Shown: in pieces, positions 19,541-27,902 of the stretch | Layout of the letters: the number at the start of each line of letters is the position of its first letter | How positions within the stretch are numbered: position 1 is the stretch's first letter | DNA from: Intestinimonas butyriciproducens | GTDB lineage: Bacteria; Bacillota; Clostridia; Oscillospirales; Oscillospiraceae | Direction of reading: 5' to 3' | NCBI RefSeq assembly: GCF_004154955.1 | Contig: NZ_CP011524.1 | Coordinates: 2,294,001 to 2,358,000 of the forward strand | Length of the DNA stretch: 64,000 nt | Notes under the pieces: model-generated | Database searches by the model: none | What the model was told of the DNA's origin: nothing | What the model saw: the letters and a program-made list of their open reading frames with translations, nothing else | Made by a program: the position numbers and the translations under genes

Positions 19541-20119
19541 CTATATTTCCACGTTTTCCTCCGCCTCGTCCAGCGCGCGGATGGGGAGATAGCTGCCGAT
19601 GAGGTAGAGGAGGGGCGGGAGCAGTCCGGAGACCAGCGCCCCGACGTAGCCGGCCCACGGCGGAGCCGTGATACCCCACCCGGTGGTCACCATATACAGG
19701 GTGAACAGCCCGTAAGCCGGGGAGTTGAGAAGCGCTGCGGCGATGGTGAGCCCATAGCCATGGGGGATCAGCGCGCCCAGCCCCACCAGGACCCAGAAGG
19801 CTGCGGCGGGCGCCAGCAGCAGCACCAGCGCGTCGGGCACTTCGGGGCGCGCCCAACCGTTTCTGAGGCGGACCAACCGTCCTGCCGGGAGATAGGCGGC
19901 CAGACACAGCAGCAGAGGCAGGAGCACAGGCAGCGTGCCCAGCGATGTTTTTGAGGCGTTGGACCAGTCCGGCGGCGCCGCCTTCATGATGGTCTCACTG
20001 AGGTGGAACACAGTGGTAACCAGGCCCGTCAGGACGGTAAAGAGCGCACCTGCGGCGGTAAAAATCAGATGGGTGCGGCAAAATTCCAGCAGCGTGGGGC
20101 GCAGCAGGAGCCGTCTCAC
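19541..20119 (-). CDS. Integral membrane protein of unknown function
   Basis: Protein of 192 residues with about five hydrophobic helices, for example FTAAGALFTVLTGLVTTVF, LGTLPVLLPLLLCLAAYL and VLLLAPAAAFWVLVGLGALI, and an acidic C-terminus (LDEAEENVEI). I do not recognise a family. The GTG at 20117-20119 is chosen because AAAGGGGGG lies nine bases upstream; a TTG at 20143 in the same frame has no such site. It stands alone between alaS and the U32 gene. Confidence 0.6.
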   Translation of the reverse strand: MRRLLLRPTLLEFCRTHLIFTAAGALFTVLTGLVTTVFHLSETIMKAAPPDWSNASKTSLGTLPVLLPLLLCLAAYLPAGRLVRLRNGWARPEVPDALVLLLAPAAAFWVLVGLGALIPHGYGLTIAAALLNSPAYGLFTLYMVTTGWGITAPPWAGYVGALVSGLLPPLLYLIGSYLPIRALDEAEENVEI

Positions 20120-20207
20120 AGAGACTTTCCCCCCTTTCAGCAAGCTCTGTTCCTCGTTAGTGCAATATTATATCACAATTTTTTCAGATGAAAACCCTTT
20201 TTTTCCG

Positions 20208-21431
20208 TCATTCTGTCCCCTTGGGACTCAAGTCTACCCGGCGGCGCAGGAGGGAGAGCGGTTTTGCGGCGGCCGGAAGGCGCATCCGGAATTTCATTTC
20301 CGGCCGACGGGGCTCCATCAGTGGGAGGCCGTCCGTATCCTCCATAGGGGGCGCCTCAAACTCCACAGGGCGCAGACCAGGGCCCATCAGCTCCACGCTG
20401 TCTCCGGCGGAAAACTTATTACGCAGGGAGAGCACCGCGTTCCCCGCTCCGTCACATGTCTCCACCACGGCGCACACTTGGTAATCCCGAATGTATCGGG
20501 CGGAGCCGGTATACTGTCCCGGCGGGCCGTAGTAAAAACCGGTGGAGTAGGGACGGTGGGACACCTTGTCCAGCTCGGCCCGCCACACCGGGTCCAGGGC
20601 CTCCCCCGCCCGGGCCGCGTCCACGGCGCGGCGGTAGGCCCCCGTCACAACGGCGGTGTAGTAGGACGACTTGGCCCGTCCCTCTATCTTCAGGCTGTCC
20701 AGCCCCGCCTCCATGAGATCCGGAATGTGATCGATCATACACATGTCCCGGGAATTCATGATGAAGGTCTCGTTGTTCTCCTCATAGACGGGGAAATACT
20801 CGCCGGGCCGCTTTTCCTCCATCAGCGCATACTGATAGCGGCAGGGCTGGGCGCACATACCGCGCTGCGCGTCCCGGTCCGCCATGTAATTGGACAGGAG
20901 GCACCGCCCGGAATAGCTCACGCACATGGCCCCGTGGACAAAGGCCTCGATCTCCAGGGAGGGAGGTGTCCTGCCCCGGATCTCCCGGATTTCCTCCAGG
21001 GAGAGCTCCCGGGCCAGGATGACCCGGCTGGCCCCCAGCTCATGCCACGCCCGGGCCGCCTCGTGATTGCTGACCCCCGCCTGGGTGGAGACATGGAGCT
21101 TGAGCCGGGGGGCGTACCGCTGCGCCAGGCGGAAGACTCCCAGGTCCGCCACGATGGCGGCATCTACGCCGGCGGCGTCCAGATATTCCAGCCACTCCGG
21201 CAGGCGATCCACCTCGCCGCAGCGGGGCATGGTGTTGCATGTCACATGGACGGACACGCCGTTCCCATGGCAGAGCGCCACCGCCTCCCGAAGCCCTTTC
21301 CGGTCAAAATTGCCGGCAAATGCTCTCATCCCGAAATCATTCCCCGCCAGATAGACCGCATCCGCCCCGTAGGTCACGGCCATGCGTAGCCGTTCCATAT
21401 CCCCCGCCGGCGCCAGAAGCTCCATTCCCAT
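20208..21431 (-). CDS. U32 family peptidase/tRNA hydroxylation-type protein
   Basis: Protein of 407 residues with the U32 layout. The N-terminal TIM-barrel-like part begins MELLAPAGDMERLRMAV. The signature EAFVHGAMCVSYSGRCLLS and the Cys-rich RGMCAQPCRYQY follow near 170-205, and SLKIEGRAKS near 262. U32 proteins such as E. coli TrhP and RlhA take part in prephenate-dependent RNA hydroxylation, and others are collagenase-like; which applies here is open. AGGAGG precedes the ATG. It lies downstream of mltG, as in many Firmicutes, but an intrinsic terminator separates the two. Confidence 0.88.
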   Translation of the reverse strand: MGMELLAPAGDMERLRMAVTYGADAVYLAGNDFGMRAFAGNFDRKGLREAVALCHGNGVSVHVTCNTMPRCGEVDRLPEWLEYLDAAGVDAAIVADLGVFRLAQRYAPRLKLHVSTQAGVSNHEAARAWHELGASRVILARELSLEEIREIRGRTPPSLEIEAFVHGAMCVSYSGRCLLSNYMADRDAQRGMCAQPCRYQYALMEEKRPGEYFPVYEENNETFIMNSRDMCMIDHIPDLMEAGLDSLKIEGRAKSSYYTAVVTGAYRRAVDAARAGEALDPVWRAELDKVSHRPYSTGFYYGPPGQYTGSARYIRDYQVCAVVETCDGAGNAVLSLRNKFSAGDSVELMGPGLRPVEFEAPPMEDTDGLPLMEPRRPEMKFRMRLPAAAKPLSLLRRRVDLSPKGTE

Positions 21432-21450
21432 TGGTCTCTTCCTCCTTGTG

Positions 21451-21486
21451 AAAACGGGGGCGGGCGTTTTCTTCGCCCGCCCCCTC
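21451..21486 (-). terminator. Intrinsic terminator after mltG
   Basis: On the minus strand GGGGGCGGGCG and CGCCCGCCCCC form an 11-bp stem with a 7-base loop, followed by GTTTT. It lies between mltG and the U32 gene. Confidence 0.8.
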
Positions 21487-21496
21487 CAATCCTGTG

Positions 21497-22633
21497 TTAC
21501 CCGCTGCGCTTCTCCACCTGCTGCTGGGCGATGAAGTCCTGCTGACCCTTCAGCGTCTTGAAGAAGTGATGCTTGCCGTCGTTGCCCAGAACGTAATAGT
21601 AATCGCTGGTGCTGTCCGGATTCATGGCGGCACGGATGGCCACCATGCCGGGATTGGAGATGGGTCCGGGGGGCAGGCCCTGATACTTATAGGTGTTATA
21701 GGGCGTGTCCGCGGTCTGATAGTCGTCTTGGGTGATGGGGCGGCCCAGCGCATAGACCAGCGTGGCATCGATGCCCAGCAGGCCCACCGTCTCGGCGCTG
21801 GTGTTGGTGAGGCGGTTATAGATGACGGAGGCAATGTGGGCCTGGTCTGTGCCGTCGGTCTCCTTCTCGATCATGGAGGCAATGATGACGATATCCCGGA
21901 CGGAGTATCCCTTCTCCTGCGCCGCCGCCCGCATCTCGTCGTCGAACCGCCGGTCAAAGTTGACCAGCATCTTGTTGATGGCGGTCTTGGGGTCCTCGCC
22001 CAGATAAAACTCGTAGGTGTCCGGGAAGAGGTAGCCCTCCAGTCGGTCCGGGCTGCCCAGCGGGATCTCCTTGAGGAAGGAGAAATTATAATCGTGGGTG
22101 GAGGCCATATCGTTGAGCTTGGCCACGGTGGATACGCCGTATTCCTCCAGCCGCCCGAAGATCTGGGCCACGGTAAAGCCCTCGGGGATGGTGACCGTCA
22201 CCTTCTGCCGGTTGGGCGACTTGGAGCCCAGGTTGGTGACGATGGCCCGGTAGTCCATATTGGTATCGAGCTGGTAGGTCCCCGGAGTAATCTTATCCGC
22301 GGCGTGGGAAAAGACCGAGTAGAGGTGGAACACCGACTTGAATTCAATGAGGCCGTTTTCCTTCAGGTCGTCCACTACCTCATTGAAGGTCTCTCCCTCC
22401 GCAACCGTGATGATGGCCGAGCGCTCCTCCTTGTTGAGCGCCAGCACGTCGTTGGCGGCCACCCAGCCCACAGCGGCCAGCAGCGTGGAAATGCCGATGA
22501 CAAAGGCCACATACAGCAGGGTCCCCCCTGCGCTGCCCCGCCTGCGGCGCTTCTTCCGGGGCGTCCTGCCGACGGCCCGTTCCCTAGGCTGCTCCTGCCG
22601 ACGGCCCGCCGGCCTTCTTTCCTCGTATGCCAT
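21497..22633 (-). CDS. mltG: Endolytic transglycosylase MltG
   Basis: Membrane-anchored lytic transglycosylase of 378 residues that cleaves nascent glycan strands. A basic cytosolic N-terminus (RKKRRRRG) precedes one membrane helix (about 37-60), then a LysM-like region and the YceG domain. The catalytic Glu lies in IIASMIEKETDG near residue 245, and the family motif YNTYKYQGLPPGPISNPG lies near 310. Length and order agree with the family. Start ATG at 22631-22633. Confidence 0.93.
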   Translation of the reverse strand: MAYEERRPAGRRQEQPRERAVGRTPRKKRRRRGSAGGTLLYVAFVIGISTLLAAVGWVAANDVLALNKEERSAIITVAEGETFNEVVDDLKENGLIEFKSVFHLYSVFSHAADKITPGTYQLDTNMDYRAIVTNLGSKSPNRQKVTVTIPEGFTVAQIFGRLEEYGVSTVAKLNDMASTHDYNFSFLKEIPLGSPDRLEGYLFPDTYEFYLGEDPKTAINKMLVNFDRRFDDEMRAAAQEKGYSVRDIVIIASMIEKETDGTDQAHIASVIYNRLTNTSAETVGLLGIDATLVYALGRPITQDDYQTADTPYNTYKYQGLPPGPISNPGMVAIRAAMNPDSTSDYYYVLGNDGKHHFFKTLKGQQDFIAQQQVEKRSG

Positions 22634-22782
22634 ATGATTTCTCCTTCATGCCCTTTGAAAAGTTCCCGGCCCGCCGGGGAACCACTTCGCCGCGGCCTAC
22701 ATAGAATGGGCCAGTTGGAAGGCAAGGCGCCGGTCAAACGCCGGAGCGGCCCTCCAAAATTTAAAGCGAGGTGTTTGTTCTC

Positions 22783-22959
22783 ATGTTTGGTAACAATGGT
22801 AGCTGCTGCTGGATCATCCTCATCATCATCCTCATTTGCTGCTGCTGCGGCGGCGGAAGCTGGGGCGGCTGCGGCTGCGGCAACAACTGTGGCTGCGGCT
22901 GCGGCAACAACTGCGGCTGTGGCTGCAACAACAACTGCGGCTGCGACTCCTGCTGCTGA
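22783..22959 (+). CDS. Cysteine- and glycine-rich small membrane-associated protein
   Basis: Predicted protein of 58 residues. After MFGNNGSCCW comes a hydrophobic stretch (IILIIILICCCC), then repeats of the type GCGCGNNC and a CDSCC end; nearly a third of the residues are Cys. A GCGAGGTG ribosome binding site lies nine bases before the ATG at 22783. Similar Cys/Gly-rich miniproteins occur in spore-forming Firmicutes and are sometimes labelled chorion-like; their role is unknown. A CATAGAAT at 22700-22707 resembles a sporulation sigma-E/K -10 box, but no matching -35 is seen. The base composition is repetitive (GGCTGCGGC), so a chance frame cannot be excluded. Confidence 0.6.
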   Translation: MFGNNGSCCWIILIIILICCCCGGGSWGGCGCGNNCGCGCGNNCGCGCNNNCGCDSCC

Positions 22960-23012
22960 TCCCCCACGCATCACTTAGCCAGCCTACTTAGCCTCTGTAT
23001 TCCTCCGGGCGC

Positions 23013-23059
23013 GGCGGGGCCTTCGGGCCCCGCCACCGCCTGTCCGTGGACCGGACAGG
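23013..23059. repeat. Two adjacent hairpins between convergent genes
   Basis: GGCGGGGCC/GGCCCCGCC type stem (23013-23034) is followed by CCTGTCCG/CGGACAGG (23039-23059). Neither has a clear T-tract, so termination is possible but not evident. Confidence 0.45.
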
Positions 23060-23064
23060 CCCCC

Positions 23065-23628
23065 CTACAGGCACAGGCTCTCGGTGAGGACCCGCTCCAC
23101 CGGCAGATCGTGGCGCTCCCTCGGGACGCGCTCCAGCAGGAGCGCGTCCCTGCACAGGCCCACAGTGGCACCTCCATAGCCGGAGAGATATCTGTCATAG
23201 TACCCGCCGCCCTGTCCCAGCCGGAATCGGCTCCGGTCATAGCACACGGCGGGGACCAGGACCATGTCTATTTTTCCCCGCTCCACCGCAGGACAGTCCT
23301 CCCCGGGCTCCGGAATCCCAAAGACGCCCGGGACAAGCTCCTCCATGCCCCTTACGGCCCGGGCCTCCATCCGCCGATGGGGAAGGCACTTGGGAAAGAG
23401 GACCTGTTTTCCCGCCGCCCACAGGGCCTCCGCAATGGGCCTGGTGTCCGGTTCGGTCCCCACACCGCAGAAGAGCAGCACGGTCTCCGCCCCCTTCAGC
23501 TCCGGCAGGGCCAGCAGCCGGTCGGCCAGGACCCGGTCGCCGGCCCTTCGCGCCTCCGGCGTCAGAGCGGCCGCCGCCGCCCGCATCCGGCTCCGGAGGA
23601 TGTCCTTAGCCCCGGTACAGGACTGCAT
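23065..23628 (-). CDS. 5-formyltetrahydrofolate cyclo-ligase
   Basis: ATP-dependent enzyme of 187 residues that converts 5-formyl-THF to 5,10-methenyl-THF. It shows the basic N-terminal helix ILRSRMRAAAAALTPEARR, the central KQVLFPKCLPHRRMEARAV, and the substrate/ATP motif YDRSRFRLGQGGGYYDRYL near residues 135-155. The ATG at 23626-23628 gives the normal family length and overlaps the end of the DJ-1 gene by 23 bases. A longer frame to 23730 reads through the DJ-1 gene in the wrong frame and is rejected. Confidence 0.92.
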   Translation of the reverse strand: MQSCTGAKDILRSRMRAAAAALTPEARRAGDRVLADRLLALPELKGAETVLLFCGVGTEPDTRPIAEALWAAGKQVLFPKCLPHRRMEARAVRGMEELVPGVFGIPEPGEDCPAVERGKIDMVLVPAVCYDRSRFRLGQGGGYYDRYLSGYGGATVGLCRDALLLERVPRERHDLPVERVLTESLCL

Positions 23629-24151
23629 CCCGGACCTGCTCCGCGGCCTCGCGGCCTCTGAGGACCTCCACCAGCTTGAGGCCGAAGGGGAAGGCCGCTC
23701 CCGCTGCCTGTGCGGTGACGATGCGTCCATCCACCACCACCTGCTCGTCCCGCTGGACGGCGGCGGACCCCATCTCGTCCAGCACGCAGGGGTGGCAGGT
23801 CGCTTTGCGGCGGTCCAAAATGCCCATGTGGGCCAGTATGGAGGGGGCGGCGCAGATGGCGCCCAGCCAGCAGCCCCGATCGCTGGCCTTCTGGATCAGC
23901 GCGGTGGCAAAGAGGTCCATCTGGATGGAGGCCACGCCCCCCAGGCCGCCGGGGAGCACCAGCATCTCCATGGCCTCGGCGTCCACCTGCTCCAGCGTCA
24001 CATCGGCGGTGACGGCAATGCCGTGGCTCCCCGTCACCACAGGGCCCTCCAGCCCCACCAGGGACACCTCCACCCCCGCCCGGCGCAGCAGATCGGCCGG
24101 GAGGATCGCCTCGGCCTCCTCAAACCCTTCGCCCAACAGAATATATACCAT
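23606..24151 (-). CDS. DJ-1/PfpI family protein (YajL-like)
   Basis: Protein of 181 residues in the DJ-1/ThiJ group. The N-terminus MVYILLGEGFEEAEAILPAD carries the conserved Glu, and the nucleophile elbow Cys lies in GAICAAPSIL near residue 100. The family includes chaperones, deglycase-like and protease-like proteins; the exact activity is not readable. GGAGGG lies before the ATG. Its 3' end overlaps the folate cyclo-ligase gene. Confidence 0.9.
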   Translation of the reverse strand: MVYILLGEGFEEAEAILPADLLRRAGVEVSLVGLEGPVVTGSHGIAVTADVTLEQVDAEAMEMLVLPGGLGGVASIQMDLFATALIQKASDRGCWLGAICAAPSILAHMGILDRRKATCHPCVLDEMGSAAVQRDEQVVVDGRIVTAQAAGAAFPFGLKLVEVLRGREAAEQVRDAVLYRG

Positions 24152-24186
24152 ATCCAGATTCCCTCCAGTTATATTTCTTGCCGCAA

Positions 24187-24855
24187 TTACAATTTAGATT
24201 CTACCAATCGCCAGATCTCGCGGTGAATCTCCTCCGGCCGGCGGAGCTTTCCCGCCCCGTCCACACAGGCGATCTTTTCCCAGCCGCACAGCTCGGCGGC
24301 CTTGTGGGCCACCCGGCGGCACCGGGCCAGATAGGCGGTGTCCACCTCATGGATATCCCCGGTGGTGTGGGTCTCTCCCTCCCGGCGGCGGAGGTTCTCC
24401 ACCGCCTGCTCCGTGGGCATGTCCAGATACAGCACCAGCGAGGGCTCGGGGAGCCCCAGCTTACCGTACTCAAAATCGAAGAGCCAGCGCAAAAAGTCCT
24501 CCCACTCCGATTCCGGCAGCTTGCCGGTCTGATGGACGGCGTTGGAGGTGGTATAGCGGTCCGAGAGGATCTGCTTCCCCGCCGCGTAGTCCCGGCCCCA
24601 GACCTTTTTCCAGGCCGCATAGCGGTCCACCGCGTAAAAGGTGGAGGCGGCATAGGGGTTCACATCAGAGGGGCTGGAGCCGAACTCCCCCCCCAGATAC
24701 ATCCGCACCAGAGCGGAAGAGGGCTCCTGATACTGGGGAAAAACGATGCGGTGAAAGGGCCGGCCCTCCGCCTCCATGCGCCTGCACAGCAGGGAGAACT
24801 GGGTGGACTTTCCCGACCCGTCGGTGCCCTCCAGCACAATGAGCTTTCCTTCCAT
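24187..24855 (-). CDS. tmk: Thymidylate kinase
   Basis: Phosphorylates dTMP to dTDP. The 222-residue protein begins MEGKLIVLEGTDGSGKSTQF, with the P-loop, and has SDRYTTSNAVHQ (the DR motif that holds dTMP) near residue 95 and RRREGETHT in the lid region near 150. The ATG at 24853-24855 has AAAGGTGG six bases upstream; another in-frame ATG at 24861 overlaps the previous stop as ATGA and is also possible. It follows the WecG/TagA gene and may be cotranscribed with it. Confidence 0.92.
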   Translation of the reverse strand: MEGKLIVLEGTDGSGKSTQFSLLCRRMEAEGRPFHRIVFPQYQEPSSALVRMYLGGEFGSSPSDVNPYAASTFYAVDRYAAWKKVWGRDYAAGKQILSDRYTTSNAVHQTGKLPESEWEDFLRWLFDFEYGKLGLPEPSLVLYLDMPTEQAVENLRRREGETHTTGDIHEVDTAYLARCRRVAHKAAELCGWEKIACVDGAGKLRRPEEIHREIWRLVESKL

Positions 24856-24857
24856 CC

Positions 24858-25607
24858 TCATCCACCTTTCCGCTTGCACCGCTCGCCCAGGGCCGAGGCC
24901 AGAAACAGGGGCAGCCGGGCCATGCGGCCGATGCGGCTGGGCTCCTTCATCAGGCGGTAGAGCCACTCCAGGCCCATCTTCTGCCAGCTCTCAGGGGCCC
25001 GCTCCACCACGCCGGCGAATACATCCAGACTCCCGCCCAGGCCGGCCATGAGCCGGGCCCCGGTCGCCGGGCCGTGTTCCCGCATCCAGTACTCCTGTTT
25101 TGGCGCCCCCAGACAGACAAAGACCGCGTCGGCGCCGGAGCGGCGGATCTCATCCACCACTGGGCCGTCCTCCTGAAAGTATCCGTCGTGCGTGCCGCAG
25201 ATGGAGAGTCCCGGATATCTCGCCTTCAGGTTCCGGGCGGCCGCCTCCGCCACGCCGGGCTTGGCGCCCAGCAGATACAGCCGCTTTCCGCCAGCCGCCA
25301 TGGATGCCATGAGTCCGGAGGCAAAATCGATGCCTGGGCAGCGCCCCTTCAGGGGGCGGCCCAGGATCCTGGCGGCATATATCACGCCGATACCGTCCGG
25401 AAGCACCAGATCGGCTCCGTTGAGGGCCTCCCGGAAGGCCCCCTCCCGGCTGGCCCGGTCCACCAGTTCCGGGTTGGGGGTGACCACATAGTGGAACCTG
25501 TCCTCCTCCAGAAAGGCCGTCCCCCTGGCCACCGCTTCCTCCAGGGTGAGGTCGTCAAAACCAACGCCCAGAATGTCTGTCCGCAAGGCAAATGCCTCCA
25601 TTATCAT
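24858..25607 (-). CDS. WecG/TagA/CpsF family glycosyltransferase
   Basis: GT26-family enzyme of 249 residues. It shows FHYVVTPNPELVDRA, GADLVLPDGIGVIYAARILG and VFVCLGAPKQEYWM (conserved in TagA and WecG), plus GGSLDVFAGVVERAPE near residue 200. TagA adds ManNAc in wall teichoic acid linkage units and WecG adds ManNAcA in enterobacterial common antigen; the acceptor here is undetermined. It starts at ATG 25605-25607 with a weak ribosome binding site; a second in-frame ATG lies two codons later. No other teichoic acid linkage genes are adjacent. Confidence 0.88.
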   Translation of the reverse strand: MIMEAFALRTDILGVGFDDLTLEEAVARGTAFLEEDRFHYVVTPNPELVDRASREGAFREALNGADLVLPDGIGVIYAARILGRPLKGRCPGIDFASGLMASMAAGGKRLYLLGAKPGVAEAAARNLKARYPGLSICGTHDGYFQEDGPVVDEIRRSGADAVFVCLGAPKQEYWMREHGPATGARLMAGLGGSLDVFAGVVERAPESWQKMGLEWLYRLMKEPSRIGRMARLPLFLASALGERCKRKGG

Positions 25608-25698
25608 TTAAGAATCATTGTCCCTCATGATACCACACAGCGAGGGAAAAGTCTACTCGCAACCGGCCCCTCCTTCCCATTTTATAAAAAATTAAGCA

Positions 25699-25726
25699 TT
25701 GACATTTCAAGATGATGGGTTATAAT
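25699..25726 (+). promoter_or_regulatory. Strong promoter of the ABC importer operon
   Basis: Consensus TTGACA (25699-25704) and TATAAT (25721-25726) are separated by 16 bases. Transcription would start near 25733, just before an inverted repeat. Confidence 0.85.
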
Positions 25727-25736
25727 ACAGACAATA

Positions 25737-25760
25737 CTTTAGCACCAAAAAGCACTAAAG
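25737..25760 (+). promoter_or_regulatory. Inverted repeat, candidate operator of the ABC importer
   Basis: CTTTAG and CTAAAG are exact inverted arms separated by 12 bases, placed at about +5 to +28. The position suits a repressor site. The cognate regulator is not identifiable from the window. Confidence 0.45.
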
Positions 25761-25796
25761 CAGGTACAAGGTATACATAAAGGAAGGATGAATCAC

Positions 25797-26825
25797 ATGA
25801 AAAACCTGTCTAAGCTGACGGCTCTTCTCTCCGCCGCCGCCATGACCCTGTCTCTGGCCGCCTGCTCCAGCGGTAATGCCGCCTCCACGCCCGCACCGGC
25901 GGACACCTCCACGCCCACCGATACCGCCGCCCCCTCCGAGGGAGCGACCTACACCGTGGGCATCTGCCAGCTGGTCACCCACGACGCGCTGGACGCCGCC
26001 ACCCAGGGCTTCATGGATGCCCTCAACGAGGCCCTGCCCGGCCAGGTCGAATTTGACGTCCAGAACGCCGCAGGCGACTCCAATACCTGTTCCACCATCG
26101 TCAACAGCTTCGTGGCCGACGGCGTGGACCTGATCCTGGCCAACGCCACTCCCGCCCTCCAGGCCGCCACCGCCGCCACCGCCGACATTCCCATTCTTGG
26201 CACCTCCGTCACCGAGTACGGCGTGGCCCTGAATATCCAGGGCTTTGACGGCACCGTGGGCGGCAACGTCTCCGGCACCTCCGACCTGGCCCCGCTGGAC
26301 CAGCAGGCCGCCATGATCTACGAGCTCTTCCCCGATGCCGAAACGGTGGGCCTCATCTACTGCTCCGCCGAGGCCAACAGCCAGTATCAGGTGGACACCG
26401 TGAAGGCCGAGCTGGAGAAGCTGGGCTACACCTGTGAGCTCTACCCCTTCGCCGACTCCAATGATGCCGCCGCCGTCACCCAGACCGCCTGCGACGCCTC
26501 CGACGTGATCTACGTACCCACCGACAATACCGTAGCCTCCAACACCGGCATCGTGGACAATATCTGTCAGCCCGCCGGGGTCCCGGTGGTGGCCGGTGAA
26601 GAGGGGATTGCCAAGGGCTGCGGCGTGGCCACTCTCTCCATCAGCTACTATGACTTGGGCGTGACCACCGGCAAAATGGCTGCCCAGATCCTCACCGGCG
26701 AGGCCGACATCTCCTCCATGCCCATCGCCTACGCCGAGAACTTCACCCCCAAGTACAACCCTGTCATCTGCGAGGCGCTGGGTCTCACCCTGCCCGAGAA
26801 TTACGTCGCCATCGACATGGAATAA
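25797..26825 (+). CDS. ABC importer substrate-binding lipoprotein (Trp/Tyr-type)
   Basis: Lipoprotein of 342 residues. The signal peptide ends in a lipobox (LSLAACSS), followed by a Thr/Pro/Ala-rich linker. The remainder matches the PF04392-type ABC_sub_bind family (TYTVGICQLVTHDALDAA, DLILANATPALQAATAATAD, and YVPTDNTVASNTGIV near residue 240). Characterised members such as streptococcal TrpX bind tryptophan; the ligand here is inferred only from family. The ATG at 25797 has AGGAAGG about nine bases upstream; an in-frame ATG at 25788 sits too close to that site. A hairpin terminator separates it from the permease, which may keep the binding protein in excess. Confidence 0.88.
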   Translation: MKNLSKLTALLSAAAMTLSLAACSSGNAASTPAPADTSTPTDTAAPSEGATYTVGICQLVTHDALDAATQGFMDALNEALPGQVEFDVQNAAGDSNTCSTIVNSFVADGVDLILANATPALQAATAATADIPILGTSVTEYGVALNIQGFDGTVGGNVSGTSDLAPLDQQAAMIYELFPDAETVGLIYCSAEANSQYQVDTVKAELEKLGYTCELYPFADSNDAAAVTQTACDASDVIYVPTDNTVASNTGIVDNICQPAGVPVVAGEEGIAKGCGVATLSISYYDLGVTTGKMAAQILTGEADISSMPIAYAENFTPKYNPVICEALGLTLPENYVAIDME

Positions 26826-26845
26826 GCGGGATTCTTTCTCAACTG

Positions 26846-26887
26846 AAAAAACAGCCGGAAAGGGTCTTTCTTTTCCGGCTGTTTTTT
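26846..26887 (+). terminator. Intrinsic terminator between binding protein and permease
   Basis: AAAAAACAGCCGGAAA pairs with the T-rich complement ending CCGGCTGTTTTTT around a 9-base loop. Its location inside the operon suggests partial termination that lowers expression of the membrane components. Confidence 0.85.
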
Positions 26888-26954
26888 GCTATACTGTCGA
26901 CGTATATTGACATTTGGAGGCGGGGCGGACGCTTTGCCTCCGGAATTGGGGGAA

Positions 26955-27902
26955 ATGGAATTGACGAGCTTTCTCAACGCACTCCCCGGCGCCATATCCC
27001 AGGGGCTGGTCTGGGGCATCATGGCCATCGGCGTGTATATCACCTACAAGCTGCTGGATATCGCCGATCTGACGGTGGACGGCTCCTTTTGTACAGGAGG
27101 CGCCGTGGGCGTCATGATGATGGTGGCCGGCCACAACGTATGGCTCTCCCTGCTGTGTGCCATTCTGGCGGGCATGCTGGCCGGACTTGCGACCGGTGTG
27201 CTCCACACGGCCTGCGGAATCCCCGCCATCCTGGCCGGCATCCTGACGCAGCTGGGGCTGTGGTCGGTCAACCTTGCCATCATGGGCATGAAGGCCAACC
27301 AGTCCCTGAACGTCAACAACTATGAGCTTCTGGTCTCCCTGCGCTATCTGCAGGATGTATCCAAAGGGACCCGTCCCTTCTGGCAGCACCCCATTTTTGT
27401 AGTGGGCACCTTTACCGTGGTCATTGTGGCCGTTCTGTACTGGTTCTTCGGCACCGAGCTGGGCTCTTCGCTCCGAGCCACCGGCGCCAATCCTAACATG
27501 GCCCGCGCACAGGGTATCAACACGGATTTCAATAAGGTGCTGGGTCTCGTCCTCTCCAACGGACTGGTGGCGCTGTCCGGCGCCCTGCTGGCCCAGTACC
27601 AGAGCTTCGCCGACATCAACATGGGCCGCGGCGCCATTGTCATCGGCCTGGCCGCCGTGATCATCGGTGAGGTGGTATTCGGCAAGCTCTTCCGCAACTT
27701 CGGCCTGAAGCTGCTGGCCGTGGCCATCGGCTCCATCATCTACTATGTGGTGATCCAGGCCGTGGTAAGCCTGAGCGGCATCAACTCCAACTACCTGAAG
27801 CTGCTCTCCGCCCTCATTGTGGCGGTGTTCCTTACCGTTCCGTACTGGAAAGGGAAATACTTCTCCAAGCCCGTGAAGAAGGGGGGAGTCACCCATGCTT
27901 GA
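26955..27902 (+). CDS. ABC importer permease (BPD_transp_2 family)
   Basis: Membrane protein of 315 residues with about eight to nine helices, of the LivH/TrpY-like BPD_transp_2 family. It shows LVWGIMAIGVYITYKLLDIA and DLTVDGSF near the N-terminus, the typical RATGANPNMARAQGINTD loop near 195, and ALSGALLAQYQSFADINMGR near 225. The ATG at 26955 is chosen; a TTG at 26961 has better spacing from GGGGG, and longer frames begin within the terminator. The last codons overlap the ATPase start by 8 bases, so they are coupled. Confidence 0.88.
   Translation: MELTSFLNALPGAISQGLVWGIMAIGVYITYKLLDIADLTVDGSFCTGGAVGVMMMVAGHNVWLSLLCAILAGMLAGLATGVLHTACGIPAILAGILTQLGLWSVNLAIMGMKANQSLNVNNYELLVSLRYLQDVSKGTRPFWQHPIFVVGTFTVVIVAVLYWFFGTELGSSLRATGANPNMARAQGINTDFNKVLGLVLSNGLVALSGALLAQYQSFADINMGRGAIVIGLAAVIIGEVVFGKLFRNFGLKLLAVAIGSIIYYVVIQAVVSLSGINSNYLKLLSALIVAVFLTVPYWKGKYFSKPVKKGGVTHA

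Noticed and set aside
22375-22974. Ala/Val-rich frame on the minus strand across mltG start and the miniprotein
   Set aside because: It is low complexity and arises from reading the Cys/Gly repeats backwards.
25727-25796. T-box or tryptophan leader peptide before the ABC importer
   Set aside because: The leader is only about 60 bases and lacks the T-box sequence and any Trp-rich reading frame.
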